From: Lolium rigidum
Lineage: Eukaryota > Streptophyta > Magnoliopsida > Poales > Poaceae
DNA length: 64,000 nt
Assembly: GCF_022539505.1 (NCBI RefSeq)
Contig: NC_061509.1
Location: 34,910,334 to 34,974,333, forward strand
Direction: 5' to 3'
The position numbers and the translations under genes were made by a program. Of the stretch, positions 24,432 through 34,230 are shown one piece after another; positions within the stretch are counted from its first letter, which is position 1; every line of letters begins with the position of its first letter. The notes under the pieces were generated by a model. It was not told the DNA's origin. It searched no databases and was given only the letters and a program-made list of their open reading frames with translations.

Positions 24432-25159
24432 TCAAGTAACATCAAGAGATGAAGCATCAACATCATAATTTTCCTTAAAAACACAACTTGTCACAATAGG
24501 TATCTTAGATGCTCCATTATCTAAATTTTCCATAGTAGTACTAAGGGCTTTATCAATTTTAGGCTTATAATAGTTCTTTGGCTTAGGCACCTTAGAGACA
24601 TACATGAACTTTTGCTCCTTACCCACATAAGCTTTCTTCTTAAACTTAAGAGAAGAAAAAGTTGAACCCAAGGTTCCCATAGCTTCTTCAAGTTCACCAA
24701 TCCTATGGGTTTGATTATCATCGATAGCACAAGTTTCTAAGACAGCAATTCTTTCATTAATTCCTCCTAGAGATTTATCAAGTTTATCAGTATTATCAAG
24801 TAATATTTCCAATTTAGTCTCAATACTTGGAAGATTTTTCTCTATGGCCTCCAACTTTTTCATGACATCTTCAAGAGAAATTTCAATTTTAGCTTCATTA
24901 ACAGGTGGTATTCCAACTAGACTCTCAATAATGCAACTAGCTTCTAAAGCAGGAGTGCCTAGGAAATTACCTCCCGCAAGAGTATCAAGAGCATACCTAT
25001 TCCAGCTAGAGATACCAACATAAAAGTTCCTAAGGAGGATAATAGTGGAGTGTTTCTTAGTGCACCTATGATGAGCATCACTAATTCTATACCAAGCATC
25101 TTAAAACTTTCTCCCCCTTGTTGCTTAAATGAACGAACTTCAACTTCAGGATTACTCAT
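24432..25159 (-). pseudogene. Gypsy gag of Sabrina-like element (one frameshift)
   Basis: The gag starts MSNPEVEVRSFKQQGGES at 25159. The Gln-Gly-Gly-Glu-Ser motif followed by an amphipathic helix is typical of plant Gypsy gag. A one-base frameshift near 25098 puts the rest in the frame that ends at 24432, giving a reading through SWNRYALDTLAGGNFLGT and into the coiled-coil MKKLEAIEKNLPSIETKLE (24863). The product would form the capsid-like particle. There is no zinc knuckle, and pol is absent downstream, as in non-autonomous members of this group. Confidence 0.8.
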
Positions 25160-25410
25160 TTTAGCAATAATAAAAGTAGGTAAAGCAAACTAAATTAAGT
25201 AAAGTAAAACAAGTAACTAATTTTTTTGTGTTTTTGATATAAAGAAAGCAAACAAGATAGTAAATAAAGTAAAGCAAGTAACTAATTTTTTTGTATTTTT
25301 GATATAAAGAAAACAAACAAAGCGGAAAATAAAGTAAAGTAAAGCAAGACAATAAACAAAGTAAAGAGATTGGATGTGAGAGACTCCCCTTGCAGCGTGT
25401 CTTGATCTCC

Positions 25411-25475
25411 CCGGCAACGGCGCCAGAAAAGTAGCTGCTGGCAGTTGACGTGGGAGTTAGCAACGGCGCCAGAAA
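25411..25475 (-). promoter_or_regulatory. Duplicated primer-binding site of Sabrina-like element
   Basis: On the minus strand TGGCGCCGTTGC occurs twice, starting at 25472 and at 25429. The second copy continues CGGGGAG and gives the full Asp-tRNA-type site TGGCGCCGTTGCCGGGGA. Both follow CTACTTTTC or CTACTTTC. A stretch of about 43 bp (including AACTCCCACGTCAACTGCCA) separates them. Confidence 0.8.
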
Positions 25476-25487
25476 GTAGATTCCTTG

Positions 25488-27085
25488 TGACGGTAAAGTA
25501 CTCGTCCGTTGGGAACCCCAAGAGGAAGGTGTGATGTGTACAGCAGCAAGTTTTCCCTCAGTAAGAAACCAAGGTTTATCGAACCAGTAGGAGTCAAGGA
25601 ACACGTGAAGGTTGTTGGTGAAGGAGTGTAGTGCGGCGCAACACCAGGGATTCCGGCGCCAACGTGGAACCTGCACAACACAATCAAGATACTTTGCCCC
25701 AACTTAACAGTGAGGTTGTCAATCTCACCGGCTTGCTGAAAACAAAGGATTAAACGTATGGTGTGGAGAATGATGTTTGTTTGCAAAGAACAACGAGAGA
25801 ACAATGATTGCAGTAGGTTGTATTTCAGATGTAAAAGAATGGACCGGGGTCCACAGTTCACTAGTGGTGTCTCTCCAATAAGATAAATAGCATGTTGGGT
25901 GAACAAATTACAGGTGGGCAATTGACAAATAGAGAGGGCATAACAATGCACATACATAACATGATGATTACTATGAGATTTACTTAGGGCATTACGACAA
26001 AGTACATAGACCGCTATCCAGCATGCATCTATGCCTAAAAAGTCCACCTTCGGGTTAGCATCCGCACCTCTTCCAGTATTAAGTTGCAAACAACGAGACA
26101 ATTGCATTAAGTATGGTGCGTAATGTAATCAACACAAATATCCTTAGACAAAGCATCAATGTTTTATCCCTAGTGGCAACAACACATCCACAACCTTAGA
26201 ACTTTCTGTCACTGTCCCAGATTCAATGGAGGCATGAACCCACTATCGAGCATAAATACTCCCTCTTGGAGTTACAAGTATCAACTTGGCCAGAGCCTCT
26301 ACTAGCAACGGAGAGCATGCAAGATCATAAACAACACATATATGATAGATTGATAATCAACTTGACATAGTATTCCATATTCATCGGATCCCACCAAACA
26401 CAACATGTAGCATTACAAATAGATGATCTTGATCATGATAGGCAGCTCACAAGATCTAAACATGATAGCACAAGAGGAGAAGACAACCATCTAGCTACTG
26501 CTATGGACCCATAGTCCAAGGATGAACTACTCACGCATCAATCCGGAGGCGGGCATGATGATGTAGAGTCCTTCGGTGATGATTCCCCTCTCCGGCAGGG
26601 TGCCGGAGGTGATCTCCTGAATCCCCCGATATGGGATTGGCGGCGACGGCGTCTCTGGAACTTTTCTCGTATCGTGGCTCTCGGTACTAGGGTTTTCGCG
26701 ACGAAGGCTTTAAGTAGGCGGAAGGGCAGAGTCGGAGGAGGCACGGGGGCCCCAGACCATAGGGCGGCACGGGCCCCACCTTGGCCGCGCCGCCTCGTGG
26801 TGTCGGCCCCTCGTAGCCCCACTTCGTATCCTCTTCGGTCTTCTGGAAGCTTCGTGGAAAAATAAGACCCTGGGCTTTTGTTTCGTCCAATTCCGAGAAT
26901 ATTTCCTGTGTAGGATTTCTGAAACCAAAAACAGCGTAAAACGAGAACTGGCGCTTCGGCATCTTGTTAATAGGTTAGTACCGGAAAATGCATAAAAATG
27001 ATATAAAGTGTATATAAAACATGTGAGTATCATCATAAAAGTAGCATGGAACATAAGAAATTATAGATACGTTTGAGACGTATCA
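25488..27085 (-). repeat. 5' LTR of Sabrina-like element
   Basis: 1598 bp on the minus strand, TG at 27085 and CA at 25488, followed by CAAGGAATCTACTTTC and the primer-binding site. There is no protein-coding content; ORFs up to 216 codons on the minus strand are chance frames in U3/U5. Confidence 0.88.
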
Positions 27086-27129
27086 GTGCGCCACTACTAA
27101 GCTTCCCGCCCACGAAATTTGAAATGTGG

Positions 27130-27530
27130 CCGGCCACCCTTACTCTTATCCCTCCTCCTCCACTCCCTCCTCCTCCAATCTTTCTCTCCTCTTTCTCTCC
27201 TCCACTCCTTCCTCCTCCTCCTCCACTCCGGCCTCCACTTCCTCCTCCTCCACTCCGACCTCCTTCTCCTCCTCCACCCCGGCCTCCTCTTCCACTCCCT
27301 CCTCCGCCAACTCTGGCCCCCTCCTCCTCCACTGCTTCTCCAACTCCGGCCACCACTCCCTCCTCCTCCAACTCTGGCCCCCTCCTCCTCCACTCCTTCT
27401 CCAACTCCGGCCTCCTCCTCCACTCCTTCTCCAACCGGCCACGTCCTCCTCCTCATCCACTCCTCCTCCTCTCCTCCTTCATCTCCTCCTCATCCTCTCC
27501 TCCTCCAAGATTCATCAACTGCATAAGGAG
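27130..27530. repeat. Pyrimidine-rich minisatellite-like tract in C1
   Basis: About 400 bp composed almost wholly of C and T on the plus strand, built from variants of CTCCTCCTCCACTCC and CTCCAACTCCGGCC. All six frames stay open here only because stops cannot form from this composition. Possible unusual DNA structure. Confidence 0.85.
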
Positions 27531-27639
27531 CTTCCCATCACAGAGAACGTGCCAAGATGCATACTAGAACGAAAATAAAAAAAACACAAAAAAATCAAAA
27601 CAAATCCAGATCTAGATCCAGATTCAAATTTCAAATTTT

Positions 27640-27860
27640 TAGCAGTGGTGCACCTCTTTTTCCCGTAGTGTCGCACCTCTACCATATAGCAGTGGCGCAC
27701 CTGTACGTTAGGTGGTGCGCCACTGCTATTTGGCTTACCAATGGTGCACCACAGGTGCGCCACTGCTAACAGTTAGCAGGGGCGTGATAGCAGTGGCTCA
27801 CCCAGGTGCGCCACTGATAGAAAAACAGGTGCGCCACTGCTAAGGCTTTTTCTAGTAGTG
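27640..27860. repeat. Subterminal repeats and right terminus of C1
   Basis: At least six copies, in both orientations, of the word CAGTGGCGCACC or its variants (GGTGCGCCACTGCTA) lie within 220 bp of the right end. In CACTA elements such subterminal repeats bind the element's DNA-binding protein. A matching copy lies at 17700 near the left end. Confidence 0.85.
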
Positions 27861-28465
27861 AGGAAGCTTGACTCGATCTTCTAGAAGAGGGTGAACCTCC
27901 TCCAGTCGCCCATAAAGAACACGCGCCCCATGCCGTCACGGTACATCGTCATCTGCCACGTCTCCTGCCCAGCGCTGGCCTCCCTCGGGAAGGCGTGTTC
28001 TGGCTCGCGCCCATTGAGGGCCTCGACGAACTTGTTGGGGATCCTCAAGGTCTCCAAAGTCTCCTCTCAAACGATGACAGAGAACTCGAGGTCGGGGGAG
28101 CCTCCGGGTGCCTTCTTAGGCGCGGAGCCCGGGGGAGGGAGAAGAGCCGGCGAGGACGCCGGTCCAGTGGCCGGTTCCCAAGTGCGCGAAGCTTGGGAAA
28201 GGGGGGCCGCGCCGCCCGCCATCATAACTTCCCCTCTAGGCATCCTGGCTGCAGGGAGTCGATTCCCGCCACCGCGAGTGTGGCCGCGGCCACGCGTCTC
28301 CGTGGCGGCCTCTCCGGTGAAGGCAAGCTGGGTAACCACAGACCTGTTCTTGCTCCCTTTGGGCCTGTCCTGGCCGCGCTTCGCCGGCGCGGCCAGGGGG
28401 CCGGCGGCTCCATCAAGGCCCTCGAGGGCCTGCCGCGCCTTCCGATGGCTCCTCTTCGGTGCCAT

Positions 28466-28854
28466 ACCTACAGAAGGGAGGAGCCTACCTGGCAAGGATT
28501 TGGCGATCGCTAGAAGTAGAAGGCGCGGTTGGAGGCAGATGGATGTGGCAGAGAAGATGAGTAGGAACCGCCCTACGCCCGGCGTAGGCTTTATGGGGCG
28601 TGGGAGCGGTTCCTAGGGCAGCCGACGGGACGCGACGGTTCCACCCCCCGAGGAACATCCAGAGGCACACGATGGCTTGCCGTTTCGTCTCCACGGTGCG
28701 TATCACGCAGCGTGGGGCTACGGTTGCGTCTGCTCTCGCAACCATGTTCCATCGGGCGATGTGCGCTGCCACGTGCCGTTGCATGGGCCCAGCAGCTCTT
28801 GGGGCCCCTGACCCTTCACTTCCAACGTGTGCAGGCCAGGGCCCCGGGGGCTAC
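28466..28854. other. Promoter side of G2 antisense gene and G2 purine tract
   Basis: GC-rich DNA with no plus-strand gene. On the minus strand CCCCATAAAGCC (near 28595) could be a TATA element, with a roughly 130-base leader to the ATG at 28465. The right end GCCCCGGGGGCTAC (28841-28854) is the purine-rich tract next to the 3' LTR. Confidence 0.5.
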
Positions 28855-29747
28855 TGTCGGTGTAGTGGCTTTGGGGTACCACAGCCCACCTGCTCCTGGG
28901 CCCGGACAACGGCCCATCTATGGCGGCAATGAAGAGATCCCTCACGAGGCATGTGCGCCTCATGAGGAGAAGACCCTCGTGAGGAACCCCTCGCGAGGAG
29001 AATGACACTTAGCGGTTTCAGCAGATGAGGAAGCCCCTCGCGAGGACGACCGAGAGTTAAAGTGCAGCGGGGCACGGACGCTGGCGTAAGCGGTGACGAC
29101 CGTCGAGCGGCACGGCAAACACGCCCACGCCCATGAGGGCTAGAAGATATCTGGCACGGCCTTGCCAAAGGTTCCGGCCATTGCTTCTTTGCGCAAAGGA
29201 CGCCATGGGCGGTCTAGAGCAGCAGGGACGATGTCAGCATGAGCCAACCACTCCCGTGGATTGGATCGCCGTTGCCATGGACCAGGTCCATCATCAGTAG
29301 TCTAGGGACAGCTGTCCCTCTCCTTCTGGCACGGTTGTGGCAACCCCTCCCCCAAGTTTTCATGGGCAGGAGGACCAGTGCCCCTATAAAAGGGAGGGCA
29401 GTTGCTCCGTGGAGGGGGCTGGCTTTTAGGGAGCTTCTCCTTTGGATCCTTCTCCTTCCTCCAGATCGGATCTAGATCTAGGGAGCAGCTTCTTCAAGCT
29501 AGAGCCTTGTAAAACCCTCTTGTACCTCACATAGATCTTGAGAGCAATTCATCCAAGGTAGGAGTAGGGGTGTCACCTCCTCACGAGGGCCCCGAACCTG
29601 GGTAGATCGCTGTGTCCAACTCTGTCGAGCCTGATCCGTCGCTCGTTGCGGTGTCGTCATCGCCAAGCCGTGCTAAGACTCTTGTGTTCGACACCTAGTT
29701 GGGTTCTTCGTGAGTACCCGTGTCCCTGAGACGCAAAACCTCCGACA
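28855..29747 (+). repeat. 3' LTR of G2
   Basis: 893 bp from TGTCGGTGTAGTGGC to AACCTCCGACA, directly after a purine tract. A TATA box TATAAAA lies at 29385-29391. The U5 part has the AGGTAGGAGTAGGGGTGTCA stretch common in Triticeae Gypsy LTRs. The five bases after it are CTCAT; the matching copy would be left of the window. Confidence 0.82.
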
Positions 29748-30662
29748 CTCATGTGCCACCGCTTCTACTACCCCGTGGAGGATTAGTCTGCATCTCCATG
29801 GTCTCCTTATCGACGCGGATCTCATCGACCTCGAGTGCGGACTTCTCCAGGGCCATTTTGCCTTGTCAATGGCGTCCCTTATGCTTATATCTGTTGTTAG
29901 AAAAGCCCGTTTCTCTATCCCTGCAACATGGCTATAATCGTTAAGACATTGCCCTCGTGGGCTTTTATGTATGCCTTGTAGATATTTTGCGTCTGTTATG
30001 TGCTTGCTCGTGAGCTCTTTGCTTCTTAACTCCCCACAGAGCCTATTTTTCTTTTTCCACGTGTTTTGGATGCTCTACGTCGGCAGGGGCCAGCCCCCGA
30101 GCGCAATGATCACCACTCACTAGTATGCCCCTCGTGGAGCGTGGCAAGGCTAACGGGCGCCAAGGCTATAGCGAGGCGGCTGAAATGGCTCACGAGGTCA
30201 TCCCTCAAGGCTCCCTTTGGCGTGCAAGCGACTCACGGAAGAAAATCGAGATTGGGCTCGTGGAGGTAGAATGTTGGAGCAGAGCGTGAAAGAGCAAATG
30301 TAGCATAAACTTAGCTTTTTAGAGTAGCTGCTCCCGTTTGCTTTGCCTCATGAGTCTCGTGGGACCTCGTGAGGAGCTTTCGTAAGTCCTGGCGAGGAAT
30401 TTCTCATGAGGGATCGCTCGTGGGACCTTGTGGAGGTCTCCTGCAGGTCTCGGTGGGGAGCTATATCCTGCTCTGGCGACAAAGGAACACCCGCAGATTT
30501 GCGAAAAACAGCACTTGCGTGCGCTCACTGGTTCGCGCTTGGGTGTCACGTGAGGAGATTGAGCACCAACGACTTGGTGAGGTGGCGTATGACAGCGGTA
30601 GGGCCCTTGCCAGAGCTCAGTCTCTTTGGGTTTTTCGGGTTCACTGGGTTCTGCCACGCGTA
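29748..30662 (-). mobile_element. Fragment G3 of a G2-related Gypsy, opposite orientation
   Basis: Starting immediately at the end of the G2 LTR, the plus strand reads CHRFYYPVED and a stop (to 29794), the homologue of the tail CRHFYHSMEE of the G2 antisense gene. Downstream, 29930-30660 matches the reverse complement of G2's 16606-17500 in the same order (for example GGGGCCAGCCCCCGAGCGCAA near 30085). The fragment ends abruptly at a CACTA terminus at 30663. It carries no pol. Confidence 0.8.
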
Positions 30663-30767
30663 CACTACAAGGAATCTGTCAATACACGACGTTTCAAAAA
30701 CATCACAGTGGATCGTCTATGACGGTTTTTTGACGTTTTTTTGACATTTTTCGAGAACGTCAAAAGA
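30663..30767 (+). mobile_element. CACTA-type terminus C2 (one end only)
   Basis: CACTACAAGGAATCTGTCAA at 30663 has the form of a CACTA end and is followed by subterminal GACG/CGTC motifs (TGACGTTTTTTTGACATTT). At about 30767 it switches to the 3' end of a LINE. I found no matching right end in the window, so this is either a truncated element or one that carries the LINE. Confidence 0.55.
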
Positions 30768-33700
30768 TGAGCGCCAAGATTGGGCAAGGAACAGAGCCCA
30801 AAGAATACGACGAGTATAGCCCGAGAAACTAGAGAGAATTGCATGGAACTGTGGGAAATTGGCTGGCCTCCAGTTACACCCCAGTAACTGGCGCAACACC
30901 GCCCAAACGAACTTTCCAGTGGAGCAGGAGAAGAAAATGTGCGCCGCGTCCTCTGGTGCACCGCAGAGTGCACACCCTCCCGTTGCCGGACCGTGTCGAG
31001 TAGCAATCTGAAGGATAGATGGTAGTCTATCCAAAGCGAGCTGCCAGGAGAAGATTTTTATTTTCAAGGGCACCTTAGACTCCCACATGTCTTTGAAGTG
31101 CGCCACGGACGTGCCCTGGGATAGCTTGAAGTATAGCGATTTAGCAGAGAATTTTCCGGAGTTCACCAGGTGCCAACTAATCTGATCCTTTCCTTGCACC
31201 AACTCCACTTCGTCAACCAGAGAACACAACTCCCTCCATTGCCTGGTACTTTCCTGGTCGAAAGATCGGCGGAACCGAATAGCTAGTCCTTCCCCTTGAA
31301 GGGCAGTAGCTACCGGAATCACCTCGTCGTCACATATGGCAAAAAGGGATGGGAAAGAATCTTTGAGTGGACTTGTGCCGATCCACCAGTCGAGCCAAAA
31401 GCTGGTGCGAGCCCCATCCCGCACCTGGTGCTTGGCTCCAACTTTGAAGAGGTGTTTTACTTTGTGTAAGCCCTTCCAGAACTGCGAGCCCCCTTGTCCA
31501 GAGCCACTGAAAATGTCTTTGGCGTCGCGGTACTTAGCCCTGATCAGATTGGCCCAGATGGTGTCTTCCTCTTGATATAGCCTCCAAACCCATTTAAGGA
31601 GGAGGGCTTGATTCATTTTCTTGGTGTTGAGCAGGCCTAGGCCTCCAACCTCCTTTGGTCTACACACTGTGGGCCAATTAACCATATGGTATTTGCGTTT
31701 CGGTCCTGTGCCTTCCCAATAGAACTTGGACCTGTGTGTATCAAACCTTGCATGAATCCCATCATGAAGGAGAAACAAGCCCATGGCGAACATTGGTAAG
31801 TTGTCCAGGCAAGCGTTTGAGAGAATTAGCTGTCCCCCCGAGGACAGTAATTTTCCAAGCCAAGGCTCAATTTTAACCGCCAGCTTCCTTACCGTAAAAG
31901 AGCCATTGCTCCCTTGTGAGTTTCCGATCCGAGATGGGCAGCCCCAAGTAGGTGAAGGGGAAGGCTCCCAGCTTGCAGTTGAGTTTGTTGGCGATACGGC
32001 TTTGGCACCCTATTGGTTGTCCCATGACGACAACCTCACTCTTGTGATAGTTGATTTTTAGGCCCGACATGTCTTCGAAGCACATAAGAAGGAATTTCAG
32101 GTTTGCAATATCTTCCTCTGAATTCTGAATCAGTATCAACGTATCATCCGCGTACTGAAGGTGTGATATTCCCCCAGGAATAAGATGTGGGACAACCCCG
32201 TGAATGTGACCCGCCCTCCCCGCAGCAGACAGGATTGCAGAGAGCGCTTCTCCGATGAAGTTAAATAACAGCGGAGAGAGTGGATCCCCTTGTCTCACCC
32301 CTCGTTTGTTCCGGAAGAATGGGCCAATCTCCCTGTTGATCGAGATAGCCGTCTGCCCTCCTGCCACCAACTGAGAGATACGATGGATGTACCCCTCGTC
32401 GAAGCCTTTTCCTCTGAGAACCTCTGCTAGGAAATCCCAGTTCACTCTGTCGTACGCTTTCTCGAAGTCTAGCTTGAGGAGAATCCCACCAAGCTTCTTG
32501 GATTTTATCTCATGGATGATCTCGATAAGAGCAAGGGGCCCATCCAGAATGTTCCTGCCCTTTATGAAAGCTGTCTGCTTTGGGCTGATGATTCTGTTGG
32601 CCACCGGGTCGAGCCGTGATGCGTAGCCCTTGGCCACAATCTTGAAAATGACGTTGATGAGAGCTATAGGTCTAAACTGGGCGATTTGGTCTGCTCCCGG
32701 GACCTTGGGAATGAGGGAGAGAATACCAAAATTGAGGCGTGCAATGTCTATGCGCTCCAGCACAAAGTCATTGAGGATATGGAGGATTCCCATTTTCACC
32801 AAGGGCCAGAATGATTTGAAGAAGATCACCGGCAGACCGTCCGGGCCAGGAGCTGTGTTTGTTTTCATGTCCATGACTATGTTTTCCAGTTCCAATTCTG
32901 AGAAGGTGAGGGCCAGTTCGATATTCTCTTCTTGCGACACCCTTTGTCGACCGGACCATGTCTCTGGCGCCAACCCGTAGCCCCTAGTTGCGTTCGTGCC
33001 GAGTAACTGCCGATAGAACTCATAGACGTGTTCCTGGATCAACCGTTGATCCGTGATAGGTCCATTTGGTGTGTTGATGATAGAAATAAGGCACTTGCGC
33101 CATCTTCCATTTGCAACCGCATGGAAATACGCTGAGTTTCCATCCCCCTGTAACACCCAACGCGTCTTCCCGCATTGCTTCCAGTGTTCCTCCTCTAACC
33201 TATAGAGGTGGAGCAGCTGTTCCTCGAGATGATACCTCTGTGCCCAACCCTCTTCATCCAAGCCAGCCGCATCTGCTTGGAGATCGAGCTGAGAGACCTG
33301 CTGAAGTAGAGTCGCTTTTGCCTCTTTGGAGTCACGTCCCAGATTGTGGCTCCATCCTCTAAGGTGTTGTCTGAGTCCCGTACTCATGAAGTTCCACCAG
33401 TCAATGATGCCTCTGCCTCCCACTCTATTTCTTAGGTTCTCCCACGTTGCCTAGACCAGCGGATGGAACTCCGCTCTCTCTAACCAGCTGGATTCGAAGA
33501 AGAAGCGGCTGCTGCGGACAGGGGACCCTTCCCCTGTGTCAAAAACCAGTGGAGTGTGGTCCGATCCAAGGCTAGTTTCAGCCGCCAAGGAGCAGAGAGG
33601 GAAGATGGATTCGAACTCTGGTGATATAAACACTCTATCTAGCGCCGAGCGGATTGGGTTGAGCTGGCGATTAGTCCATGTATACCTCGCCCCTGTTCGA

Positions 33701-34230
33701 GGTATTTCTCTTAGAGCCCAGCTCGCAATGTTTTCATTGAACAAGTCCATTACGGGCCAATTCAGGTTGCTGTTGCTCTTATCTTCCGCTGCATGGATCA
33801 GATTGAAATCTCCTCCCAAGAGTAAGGGTCTAGTTGTGGAAGCAATCTTGTTGGAGACTTCCTGTAGGAAGACTCGCGAATGTCCATGGTCCGCCGGGCC
33901 ATATATACCGATAAAGTCCATCGTGCGGTTCGTCACCCTATGAAGAACCGCCACACTTAGGAAGTATTGGCCTCTGTCAATCGAACCCACTTCGAAGACA
34001 CTGTCTCTAACCCCAATGAGCATCCCGCACGATTGTCCAGTAGCTGGGAGCCAGTCCCAGAATAAACGCTCTCCCACTTCAAGGCTTCGAAGCTCCGCGT
34101 CGGTGAAGTCTTGCTTGATAGTTTCCTGCAGTAGAACCACATCAATCCGGTGAAGGCGCAAGTATTCCTTTAGGAGGGTTCGGCGCCCCTTCCTGCCGAA
34201 CCCTCGGATGTTCCAGAATAGGCACCTCAT
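30768..34230 (-). pseudogene. LINE ORF2: endonuclease, reverse transcriptase, zf-RVT
   Basis: The start MRCLFWNIRGFGRKG at 34230 has the asparagine of an APE-type endonuclease. LLQETIKQ, LLGGDFNLI (near 33810) and SDHTPLVF (33555) are the other endonuclease motifs. An in-frame TAG at 33451-33453 separates it from the reverse transcriptase in the same frame, which has APGPDGLPVIFFK (32850), LDFEKAYDRVNW (32480), GVRQGDPLSPLLF (32290) and the catalytic QYADDTLI (32155). A frameshift near 31880 leads to the C-terminal zf-RVT domain (IKIFSWQLALDRLP, then CALCGAPEDAAHIFFSC near 30960). The protein nicks the target and primes reverse transcription there. One stop, one frameshift and loss of the C-terminus make it inactive. 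Confidence 0.93.

Larger units (their letters stand above)
22553..27085 (-). mobile_element. Sabrina-like Gypsy retrotransposon, 5' part, minus strand
   Basis: On the minus strand the LTR (27085 to 25488) starts TGATACGTCTCAAACGTATC and ends TTTACCGTCA. It is followed by a primer-binding site, a gag frame (25159-24432) and about 1.9 kb of non-coding internal DNA up to the gap. The TGATACGTCTC start is shared by the Sabrina/WHAM/Egug group of Triticeae Gypsy elements; I recall this rather than having searched it. The right boundary touches C1 sequence (GTGCGCCACTACT). No pol is visible. Confidence 0.85.
17662..27860. mobile_element. CACTA transposon C1, short non-autonomous, filled by two Gypsy elements
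   Basis: The left end is CACTACTAGAAAAAGGC at 17662 and the right end is the inverted match GCCTTTTTCTAGTAGTG ending at 27860. AGG flanks it on both sides (17659-17661 and 27861-27863), the 3-base target duplication typical of CACTA elements. Only 17662-17744 and 27086-27860 are CACTA sequence, about 860 bp, without any transposase. The rest is a Fatima-like Gypsy, a gap and a Sabrina-like Gypsy. Subterminal copies of GTGCGCCACTGCTA near the right end and CAGTGGCGCACC near the left end are probable transposase-binding repeats. Confidence 0.92.
17562..28465 (-). pseudogene. Antisense gene of G2 with C-terminal B3-like DNA-binding domain, split by C1
   Basis: It reads 28465-27864, then 17661-17562 after removing C1. 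The start is set at MAPKRSHRKA (28465). About 120 residues of basic, Pro/Ala/Ser-rich sequence are followed by a segment with the B3 pattern: RIPNKFVEALNGREP, an ETWQMTMYRDGMGRVFF strand, GDWRRF, and across the C1 junction FLLKVFDGSKCRHFYH, ending HSMEE and a stop. B3 domains are plant DNA-binding modules (ABI3/ARF/RAV/REM). The family match is by eye. Three breaks exist: TGA at 28067-28069, TAG near 27883, and the C1 insertion. G3 keeps the tail of the same gene. A TATA-like CATAAAG lies upstream (near 28595). The gene is probably a host-derived fragment carried antisense in the element. Confidence 0.65.
14125..29747 (+). mobile_element. Gypsy LTR retrotransposon G2, 5'-truncated in window and split by CACTA C1
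   Basis: Plus-strand RNase H and integrase remains (14150-16269) are followed by a long non-coding region, an antisense gene with a B3-like domain (17562-17661 plus 27864-28465), a purine tract and a 3' LTR (28855-29747). The CACTA element C1 (17662-27860) sits inside the antisense gene with target duplication AGG. G1 abuts its left side and has probably inserted into its pol. Just right of the LTR is the tail of the same antisense gene in the opposite orientation, so G2 itself inserted into a relative (G3). Confidence 0.8.

Noticed and set aside
27073..27578. Several ORFs over 100 codons on both strands rich in Pro, Ser, Leu or Gly, Arg, Glu
   Set aside because: They come from the pyrimidine-rich tract of C1, where stop codons cannot form. 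The composition is repetitive and all frames are open.
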